From the NCBI GenBank assembly GCA_029939015.1, contig JAOZTV010000118.1, forward strand, positions 1 to 8,925: a stretch of 8,925 bases of DNA. The letters run 5' to 3'. Each line of letters starts with the position of its first letter. Position 1 is the first letter of the stretch. The position numbers and the translations under genes are program-made. The stretch comes from Candidatus Aminicenantota bacterium. Its GTDB lineage: Bacteria; Acidobacteriota; Aminicenantia; UBA2199. Positions 1-6,043 of this stretch are shown here, in pieces. The notes below the pieces were generated by a model. It saw nothing but the letters and a program-made list of their open reading frames with translations. It searched no databases and was not told the origin of the DNA.

Positions 1-1050
1 TTATTATCTGAAGTGTTGTCAGATATGTTGAATTTGCCTGAATCTTTTCTTGCTCTGTCAATTAGAGAAAGATTGTCAGGTTTAGAAGAAACCTTATCTG
101 ATAAAATAAAAGGACAGACTGAGGCATTAAAGAAGGTTGCAAAAGGTGTTGTAACATCTAAATTAGGTTTTGAAATAAACGAAAATAGACCTGATGGCGT
201 GTTTTTATTTGTTGGACCAACAGGTGTTGGTAAAACTGAAACTGCAATTTCTCTTGCAAAGGCCTTGTATGGTTCAGAAGATTATATTATAAGGCTTGAC
301 ATGTCTGAATATATGGAGAAATTTACATATTCAAGGTTTGTTGGAGCGGCTCCTGGTTATGTTGGATATAATGATTCTAACCAGCTTACCGATAAGGTTA
401 GGCAAAACCCATTTTCTGTTATCTTAATTGATGAGGTAGAAAAGGGAGACAGACAATTATTAAATATTTTTCTCCAAATATTTGATGCTGGACGTCTTAC
501 AGATTCAAGAGGAAATGTTGTTGATTTTTCAAATACAACTATTATTATGACTTCCAATATTGGTACAAATCTATATTCAAAGGTACAACTTGGCTATCAG
601 GGTGACAATACAGATAAAATAGTTTCTAAATCTGCATTGCATAAATCATTGAAAAAATTCTTTGCTCCTGAGTTTTTAAATAGGATTGATGATATAATAG
701 TCTTTAACCAGTTAGACAAAAAAAGTATTAAAGAGATAATAAGGGGTCAATTGGAGATTATTGAAAAAAAACTTATTAAATCAAATAAAGAATTACTTGT
801 TGAAGATGAAGTGATTGATATTATAGCAGATAATGGTTATTCAAAAGAGTATGGTGCAAGAAATATCTCAAGAGAAATAAAGAGAGGGGTACTTGAAAAA
901 ATTGCAGAATTATCCTTGAGTAATGAATGGGGATTTTGTGATACTGTTCTATGTACAATTGAACAGGATGAAATTATTATTAAATTATTGAATTCTGGAA
1001 TACAAGTTGATATAAAGACTAATGAAAATATGGAGATTTTAAATGCCTGA
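1..1050 (+). CDS. Clp/Hsp100 AAA+ unfoldase, C-terminal half (5' partial)
   Basis: ATP-driven protein unfoldase of the ClpA/ClpB/ClpC family; only the second AAA+ module is present. The frame is open to base 1, so the start lies outside the window (an internal GTG at 13 is not the start). Numbering from base 1: Walker A GPTGVGKT at residues 72-79, pore-loop tyrosine in GYVG at 120, Walker B LIDE ending at D144-E145, sensor-1 Asn 186 (MTSN), arginine finger R228 in PEFLNR, and sensor-2 R287 in GAR, followed by the D2-small domain. Between sensor 1 and the arginine finger lies a loop with LGY (197-199), where ClpC/ClpA carry the ClpP-docking tripeptide (V/L/I-G-F/L); ClpB lacks such a loop. This favours a ClpC/ClpA-like, protease-coupled protein, but the Tyr is atypical and the N-terminal domain that would settle the subfamily is missing. 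The 3' end overlaps the next gene by 8 nt, which indicates translational coupling. Confidence 0.93.
   Translation, partial: LLSEVLSDMLNLPESFLALSIRERLSGLEETLSDKIKGQTEALKKVAKGVVTSKLGFEINENRPDGVFLFVGPTGVGKTETAISLAKALYGSEDYIIRLDMSEYMEKFTYSRFVGAAPGYVGYNDSNQLTDKVRQNPFSVILIDEVEKGDRQLLNIFLQIFDAGRLTDSRGNVVDFSNTTIIMTSNIGTNLYSKVQLGYQGDNTDKIVSKSALHKSLKKFFAPEFLNRIDDIIVFNQLDKKSIKEIIRGQLEIIEKKLIKSNKELLVEDEVIDIIADNGYSKEYGARNISREIKRGVLEKIAELSLSNEWGFCDTVLCTIEQDEIIIKLLNSGIQVDIKTNENMEILNA
1032..1036 (+). promoter_or_regulatory. Ribosome binding site of the receiver-LpxC gene
   Basis: GGAGA, 6 nt before the ATG at 1043 and inside the last codons of the Clp gene. It fixes the start of the receiver domain (MPEKILIIDDE) and supports coupled translation of the two overlapping genes. 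Confidence 0.7.
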
Positions 1051-2359
1051 AAAAATATTGATTATTGATGATGAAAAAAATATTCAAGTGTCCTTGGCAT
1101 CGGTTCTTGAAGATGAAGGTTATCTGGTATATCTGGCCTCATCAGGTGAAGAGGGTATTGAGAAATTTAAGAACCTGAAGCCTGATGCTGTGTTTTTAGA
1201 TATATGGTTGCCTGGTATAGATGGTTTGGAAACAATGGTGCAACTTCTTGAAATGGATCCACTTCAGATAATAATTATGATGTCAGGGCATGGCAACATT
1301 ACAACTGCTGTAAAAGCTGTAAGAGATGGGGCCTATGACTTTCTTGAAAAACCATTAAGCCTTGACAAGGTGATTTTTGTTTTAAGTAGGGGACTTAGCT
1401 ATAGAAATCTTGTAGAAGAAAATCAAAGACTAAAAAAAATATTAAAACAGGAAATTGTTGATAATGGGAAACCTGAACAAAAGGAAGAAAAGACAGGTAG
1501 TTTTATCTACGATATTAAAGATGAGAAGAATACACAAAAACAAAAAACTATTAAAGAGAGTTTGATATTCTATGGGATTGGGCTTCATTCTGGAGAAAAA
1601 ACAGGTATGTCCATTAAACCATTAGGACCAGGTAAGGGAATAAGATTTGAAAATATTTCTGAAGAAGGATATATCCCTGCCAGAGTTGAATATCTTGATA
1701 CCACAAATTATGCCACTTCAATAAAGAAAGATGGTTTAATTGCAAATACTATAGAACATTTTATGGCAACCTTACATGCTTTTGGTATAACAAATCTCTC
1801 AATAAAAATAAGTAAGGAAGTCCCTATTGACGATGGTTCTGCAGTTAAATTCTGTAAAATAATAAGAAAAAGTGGTATTGTTGATCAGGATGAGATAATT
1901 CCGGGAATAAAAATATCAAAAACACATACAATTGGAATTGAAGGTGAGAACGAAAAATACATAAAGGTTGAACCCTATGACGGTTTTGCTGTTAATTATA
2001 CACTTATCTATCCAGAACCACTTGGTAAAATGAATTTTGAATTTATAATGAATTCTCCAGAAGATTTTGAGAGAGAAATTGCACCAGCACGTACCTATGG
2101 TTTTGTTGATGATTTTCACAAGCTTGCAGACATGGGGCTTGCTGAAGGCGGTCGGATGAATAATTTCATTCTCATAGATAATGGAAAAATATTAAATACA
2201 GAATTAAGATTTCCTGAAGAATTAGCACGACATAAGATACTAGATATAATTGGTGATTTTTATCTTCTTGGACGTCCAATAAAAGGAAAAATTACAGCTC
2301 AGAAAACTGGACATTTTGATAATGCAAGGATGGTTAATCTTATAAAAGAGAATTATTGA
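1043..2359 (+). CDS. lpxC: Response-regulator receiver fused to LpxC (UDP-3-O-acyl-GlcNAc deacetylase)
   Basis: A 438-residue two-domain protein. Residues 1-120 are a CheY-like receiver of NtrC type: acidic pocket D9/D10, phospho-acceptor D53 (FLDIWLPG), switch S81 and K103 in EKP are all present. A charged, partly coiled linker (about 121-165) leads to a full LpxC domain (about 166-438). LpxC is the zinc deacetylase that makes the committed step of lipid A synthesis in the cytoplasm. Its signatures are intact: YGIGLHSG at 177-184, E238-H239 (NTIEH), T351 (ARTYGF), H397 and D401 (RHKILDIIGD) and H424 (KTGH). The 27-residue H397-H424 spacing equals that of E. coli H238-H265. The protein ends 14 residues after H424, so the extended C-terminal tail that carries the FtsH degron in E. 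coli LpxC is absent. No DNA-binding output domain exists, so the deacetylase itself is the likely output. The gene overlaps the upstream Clp gene. No histidine kinase is visible here. The fold assignments are sure; regulation by phosphorylation is inference. Confidence 0.95.
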   Translation: MPEKILIIDDEKNIQVSLASVLEDEGYLVYLASSGEEGIEKFKNLKPDAVFLDIWLPGIDGLETMVQLLEMDPLQIIIMMSGHGNITTAVKAVRDGAYDFLEKPLSLDKVIFVLSRGLSYRNLVEENQRLKKILKQEIVDNGKPEQKEEKTGSFIYDIKDEKNTQKQKTIKESLIFYGIGLHSGEKTGMSIKPLGPGKGIRFENISEEGYIPARVEYLDTTNYATSIKKDGLIANTIEHFMATLHAFGITNLSIKISKEVPIDDGSAVKFCKIIRKSGIVDQDEIIPGIKISKTHTIGIEGENEKYIKVEPYDGFAVNYTLIYPEPLGKMNFEFIMNSPEDFEREIAPARTYGFVDDFHKLADMGLAEGGRMNNFILIDNGKILNTELRFPEELARHKILDIIGDFYLLGRPIKGKITAQKTGHFDNARMVNLIKENY

Positions 2360-2365
2360 AAAGAT

Positions 2366-2448
2366 AGGCAATAGGCAAAGAGGCAATGAGTAATTCTAAA
2401 AAAGAGCTTCAACCCTCCCTGCCTATTTGCCTCTCTGCCTCTCTGCCT
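2366..2448. repeat. AGGCA octamer repeats in inverted orientation (potential hairpin)
   Basis: On the + strand AGGCA occurs at 2366, 2373 and 2381. Its complement TGCCT occurs at 2420, 2428, 2436 and 2444, with exact 8-bp spacing in the second block (units like CTCTGCCT). The two blocks can pair into an imperfect stem with a loop of about 31 nt. The block is richer in G+C than its surroundings and lies between the LpxC stop and the ABC start, leaving only 7 nt before that ATG. It may act as a terminator or an RNA structure, or be a dispersed repeat. No long U tract follows, so a classical intrinsic terminator is not supported. Confidence 0.6.
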
Positions 2449-2455
2449 TAATAAG

Positions 2456-3130
2456 ATGCCTGATAAAAACATAATTAGATTTAGTTTAAATAATATTACA
2501 AAGAAATATAAATCTCATAGTGTTGGGCCAATAAATTTTAAAATATATGAAAATGAAGTTATTGCATTGATAGGTAAAACAGGTTGTGGTAAAACTACAA
2601 TTGCAAAAATTATAATGGGATTGACAAAATATAATTCAGGAACATTATTATATAAGCAAGAGCTAATTGACAGCATTTCATTAAAAGAATTTAGAAGCCA
2701 AAACCAAATGATGTTTCAAAATTCTCTTTTGTCGGTTAATCCATTATTAAAAATTGGAAAAATTGTTAAAGAACCCCTGCTAATACAAAAAAATCATAAG
2801 AATATAAGTGAAAGAGTTGATGAATTGCTTAATATATTTGAACTTTCTAAAAATATACTGAATAAATATCCTGATGAGGTGTCCGGAGGTGAATTGCAGA
2901 GGTTGGTCTTTTTAAGAACGATAATTCTGAAACCTGAGTTTATAATTCTTGATGAACCCTTTGCAAACTTAAATAGAGATATGGCTATTCGATTAATTGA
3001 GAGTATAAAAAAAATAAGAAAAAAATCTAAATTAGGAATTCTAATTATTACACATTCGTTAGATTATGCAGAACTTTTTGCTGATAGGTTTTTAGAGTTT
3101 CCAAAACTGCTTCAATCTGAATATCTCTGA
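2456..3130 (+). CDS. Orphan ABC transporter ATP-binding protein, Opp/Dpp type, with aberrant C-terminus
   Basis: A 224-residue ABC ATPase. Motifs: Walker A GKTGCGKTT (40-48), Q-loop MMFQNSLLSVNP (Q88; the FQ...S.NP form is typical of oligopeptide/nickel OppF/DppF/NikE ATPases), signature VSGGELQR (142-149), Walker B IILDEP (D166, E167), D-loop near 170 and H-loop H200 in THS. It should energise import of a peptide or similar solute at the inner membrane, but no permease or binding protein is in the window. It is shorter than OppF/DppF, which usually continue well past the H-loop. Homology-like sequence stops near residue 213 (ADRFLE), and the last ten or so residues are read from antisense of the convergent nagZ gene. 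The start is the only ATG fitting the domain boundary; the ribosome site is weak (AAG), and the frame stays open upstream into the octamer repeats. The motifs are sure; whether it works in a transporter is not. Confidence 0.88.
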   Translation: MPDKNIIRFSLNNITKKYKSHSVGPINFKIYENEVIALIGKTGCGKTTIAKIIMGLTKYNSGTLLYKQELIDSISLKEFRSQNQMMFQNSLLSVNPLLKIGKIVKEPLLIQKNHKNISERVDELLNIFELSKNILNKYPDEVSGGELQRLVFLRTIILKPEFIILDEPFANLNRDMAIRLIESIKKIRKKSKLGILIITHSLDYAELFADRFLEFPKLLQSEYL

Positions 3131-4592
3131 AACCATAAGAACAGATAAAAGTATTAATAAAACTTAGATCATTTATTTCATAAGGATTTTCCAGAGAAAT
3201 AATTATAATATCATCTCTTTTTTTAAATAGTTTTTCAATTATTTTATTTAGTTTTTTTTTAGTTTCTCCAGTAAATGAATAAATAAAAATGACTATGTTT
3301 TTGTAATCATCAATATTATCAGATAGTTTTTTAATATCCAAATTGTCAGATAGACTCAGTTTAAGACTGTCACTATTATTGAAAGATTCTTTTACTATTT
3401 GTTCAAGTTTTGATGCCTTTTCAGATAATACAGCAGGGCTTGTTATTTTATTTGTAAATTCAATAAAAAGTGTTTTTGTGTCTTTTTTTATAGGTAATTT
3501 ATTATTGTTATTTTTTAAAATATTAATTGAACTTAATGCAATTTTTTTTTCAATATCGATATCTTGTCTTATTGCAGGAAGCTGAGTTGACTGTTTTTTG
3601 ATTTGCGTTTTGTATTTATTTTTAAGTTTCAGTATTCTTGAAACGCTTTCATCAATCCTTTCTTCTTTTATCACTCCAGTTTTTACAAGATTTAATGCGA
3701 TTTTATAATACTCTTCCTGAATTGAAAAAGTATGACTAACTATCATAACATCTATACCGGCATTAATGCTATTATATACTATTTCTTCTGCTGAAAAATT
3801 GTCAGATATAGCCTTCATTTCAAGGCAATCACTAAAGACAATACCTTCAAAGTTTGAATTGTTTTTATATCTTTCATCTATGAATTCTTTAGAAAATGTT
3901 GCTATTTTGTCAGAAATATTTGGGTATTTAACATGAGCTGTCATAATTGAATCCAATTTATCTGAAAGTTCTAAAAATGGAAAAATACTGAGTTTTTCAA
4001 ACTTGTCTATCGATAAAAGTATTTTGGGGATTTCTAAATGAGAATCAGCAGAGGCAGCTCCATGACCTGGATAATGCTTAGCACAGGATGCAATACCTTC
4101 ATTATTAAGACCTGCTATGAATTGTTCTGCATATTTAACAACAATATCTGGCTTATCAGAAAATGATCTAATGCCAATTACAGGGTTTTTTTCATTTATA
4201 TTAACATCAAGTACAGGTGCAAATACTCCATCTATCCCAAGGGCTTTCATATCCTTTGCAATTAACGAAGCTATTATCTTTGCATTTTCAGGACGATTTG
4301 TTTGGGTAATTCCCATGTGAGAAATTCCAGTTGCAGCCATTTCTCCAAATCTGACAATATTACCACCCTCCTGATCAGTCCAAATCATAGGTGTTGTTTT
4401 TCCAAGTAAATGAAGTTGCTTGTTCAATTTGACTACTTGTTCAATTGAATTTATATTTCTTGAAAAAAGAATAATTCCACCAATATTTTTATCAACTATA
4501 AATGATTTGATTTTATCAGGTAAAATTATCCCATCAAATCCAATCATAAACATCTGCCCTATTTTTTCTTCTAAGGTCAGTTTATTTGGCAT
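3048..4592 (-). CDS. nagZ: NagZ-like GH3 beta-N-acetylhexosaminidase, two-domain form
   Basis: Glycoside hydrolase family 3 enzyme expected to remove N-acetylglucosamine from muropeptides during peptidoglycan recycling. The (beta/alpha)8 domain spans about residues 1-330: TDQEGG at 72-77 (substrate-binding loop), KHYPGHG at 172-178, the acid/base dyad D183/H185 in ADSHLE, and the nucleophile D255 in FSDCLEM. The DSH loop is the hallmark of NagZ against other GH3 enzymes. About 345-500 is a second alpha/beta domain, as in Bacillus-type NagZ; the proteobacterial enzyme is a single domain of about 340 residues. No signal peptide precedes LTLEEKIGQMFMIG, so a cytoplasmic location is inferred. The ATG lies 9 nt after the stop of the outer-membrane protein gene, with a T/A tract and no clear ribosome site between them, which suggests one transcript. 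The last 14 or so residues are antisense to the 3' end of the ABC gene, an 83-nt convergent overlap. Confidence 0.92.
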   Translation of the reverse strand: MPNKLTLEEKIGQMFMIGFDGIILPDKIKSFIVDKNIGGIILFSRNINSIEQVVKLNKQLHLLGKTTPMIWTDQEGGNIVRFGEMAATGISHMGITQTNRPENAKIIASLIAKDMKALGIDGVFAPVLDVNINEKNPVIGIRSFSDKPDIVVKYAEQFIAGLNNEGIASCAKHYPGHGAASADSHLEIPKILLSIDKFEKLSIFPFLELSDKLDSIMTAHVKYPNISDKIATFSKEFIDERYKNNSNFEGIVFSDCLEMKAISDNFSAEEIVYNSINAGIDVMIVSHTFSIQEEYYKIALNLVKTGVIKEERIDESVSRILKLKNKYKTQIKKQSTQLPAIRQDIDIEKKIALSSINILKNNNNKLPIKKDTKTLFIEFTNKITSPAVLSEKASKLEQIVKESFNNSDSLKLSLSDNLDIKKLSDNIDDYKNIVIFIYSFTGETKKKLNKIIEKLFKKRDDIIIISLENPYEINDLSFINTFICSYGFRDIQIEAVLETLKTYQQKVLHNLTNV

Positions 4593-4601
4593 GGTTTTTT
4601 T

Positions 4602-5948
4602 TTATTTAATCAAATAAGAAGCTGCAACTGTTATGCTTGAACGTGATGGTTCTGTAATTATATTGATCATGAATTTTTTAAATATTTTTGTCCCAATATG
4701 AAATGACCAGAACTTTTCTGTTTCATCTCCAAATACCATCTGATGTGTAGCCGGATTATAATTCACTGTTGGAATTGTCTCAAAATTATAAAAAACTCCA
4801 ATTACGGGTTCACAGAATATCCAAAATTTTATATTGGCAAATAGTTTATATAATTGTATTACAGAAAACCCAACCTTACTTGTGGGAGTTATCTGTTGAT
4901 GTAAATGAACATAGTAGATGGAAATATCAGCATCCTGATAGTCTTCGCCTACTGTCATTAATTTTTTTTGACGAAGATTGGCATTAACTCTCAATGTCAT
5001 ATTGCTTATAAACATACCTGTTATCATACCAATTGCAGCTGGACGTACAAAATTATTGCGACTACCAAAAAAAATACCGCCTAATTGAAAATCATAATTA
5101 TCCTTATGTTTCCATACAAATATTCCACTTGGTAGTCCATCGGGTCTGAAAGGAGCCCACCTGCCTATTGCAAAAGTGTTTATGTTTTCTTCTTCATCTG
5201 TGCTCCTAATATGACCACCAAATAAGAAAGTACCTTTGGGACCTCTAAGTAAAGCTCCGGCACCATACCTGTTGTTTTCCAAACCATTTAGATTGCCTCT
5301 ACCTAAAACGGCAATTGGTGAAATAAAACCTATTTTATATTTTGCTGCAAAATAATAAGAACTTAATGAGGATTCAGCATAAGAATTTTCACTATGTTCT
5401 AAATAATGTCCGTCATAATGTTCAAAGCCAACTCTCATCCAGAGAGATTTATTTGGACGCCATGTAAATCTCGAAAATAGAGTAATATTATCAAAAGTAG
5501 AATCTTTTATCTTATCATAGGTAGTACCTAAATCAAGTTGATATCTATCATCGTCATTAAATGGGAATAAACTCATACCACCTGATATTTGCTGTACTCT
5601 GTATTGGTTTGTTTTATCGAAACTATTATCCAAAACAGAGAAAAACATTGTCTTGCCTCTCTGGTCTTTGCGGAAAAAACTAAATGCAGAAACCCCTTCA
5701 TTATTTTTATGATCATGAGCTAATTGAAACTTCCATTCTGGAGATTTTGGAGAGCCAAATACAGAATATTTCGGGTCAGTATTTCGTCTATGTGAATGGG
5801 ACTTTTTAACTTTATTAGTCTTTTCTTTTTTCTTTTCCTCATTTCTATCAGGCTTTTTATCTTCAGCAGCTAATGGTAATACAAATAAGCAGAAAACCAA
5901 GCTCATAATTGAAATATTTTTTATAATACTATTTTCTGTTTTTTTCAT
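4602..5948 (-). CDS. Putative outer-membrane beta-barrel protein with signal peptide, unknown function
   Basis: I do not recognise the family. The 448-residue product starts with a signal peptide: basic residues K2, K3 and K10, a hydrophobic core at about 12-26, and likely cleavage after LPLAA (28). A Lys/Glu-rich, low-complexity stretch follows (about 29-58), then some 390 residues of alternating polar/aromatic segments separated by short Asn/Asp/Gly turns, as in a beta-barrel. Examples are the segments around WMRVGFEHYDGHY, YYFAAKYKIGF and GTFLFGGHIRS. The last residues, AASYLIK, lack the terminal aromatic of a classical barrel signal, so barrel assembly is an inference from pattern only. 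C20 in the hydrophobic core does not make a good lipobox (F at -1). Methionine 15 is a possible alternative start but would drop the positive n-region, so M1 is preferred. No Shine-Dalgarno is seen; a promoter lies immediately upstream. nagZ follows 9 nt downstream, a hint of an envelope role. Confidence 0.75.
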   Translation of the reverse strand: MKKTENSIIKNISIMSLVFCLFVLPLAAEDKKPDRNEEKKKEKTNKVKKSHSHRRNTDPKYSVFGSPKSPEWKFQLAHDHKNNEGVSAFSFFRKDQRGKTMFFSVLDNSFDKTNQYRVQQISGGMSLFPFNDDDRYQLDLGTTYDKIKDSTFDNITLFSRFTWRPNKSLWMRVGFEHYDGHYLEHSENSYAESSLSSYYFAAKYKIGFISPIAVLGRGNLNGLENNRYGAGALLRGPKGTFLFGGHIRSTDEEENINTFAIGRWAPFRPDGLPSGIFVWKHKDNYDFQLGGIFFGSRNNFVRPAAIGMITGMFISNMTLRVNANLRQKKLMTVGEDYQDADISIYYVHLHQQITPTSKVGFSVIQLYKLFANIKFWIFCEPVIGVFYNFETIPTVNYNPATHQMVFGDETEKFWSFHIGTKIFKKFMINIITEPSRSSITVAASYLIK

Positions 5949-5954
5949 TAGACT

Positions 5955-5983
5955 ATTATATTATCAAACGGTTCTTTTATCAA
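5955..5983 (-). promoter_or_regulatory. Sigma70-type promoter of the outer-membrane protein/nagZ operon
   Basis: On the minus strand TTGATA (5983-5978), a 17-nt spacer and a perfect TATAAT (5960-5955) form a near-consensus promoter. Only 6 nt separate the -10 box from the ATG (5948-5946), so transcription would begin at or beside the start codon and give a leaderless message. This agrees with the absence of a Shine-Dalgarno. The surroundings are very AT-rich, so chance matches are possible. Confidence 0.45.
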
Positions 5984-6043
5984 ATTAATAAAACAAATAT
6001 GTAATAGATGACTTATAATTATATAAATAGTATAATATTAGTA

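Noticed and set aside
1916..2119. Minus-strand ORF opposite the LpxC domain
   Set aside because: It is antisense to conserved LpxC coding sequence, with no start signals or recognisable content.
2366..2448. Octamer blocks as a CRISPR or a standard intrinsic terminator
   Set aside because: Units are far too short for CRISPR, and no U-tract follows the potential stem.
3343..4617. Plus-strand ORFs of 65-80 codons inside the nagZ region
   Set aside because: They are antisense to an intact, motif-bearing GH3 gene and encode low-complexity hydrophobic strings with no ribosome sites.
5889..5891. Cys20 of the barrel-like protein as a lipoprotein lipobox
   Set aside because: The preceding residues are LVF with a bulky residue at -1, and the hydrophobic core continues past the Cys to a better signal peptidase I site at LPLAA.
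6008..6043. Upstream ATG as the start of the DUF4062 protein
   Set aside because: The extra 12 residues match no part of the domain, and the ATG at 6044 begins exactly at the canonical MKKIKIFISSVQKEF.
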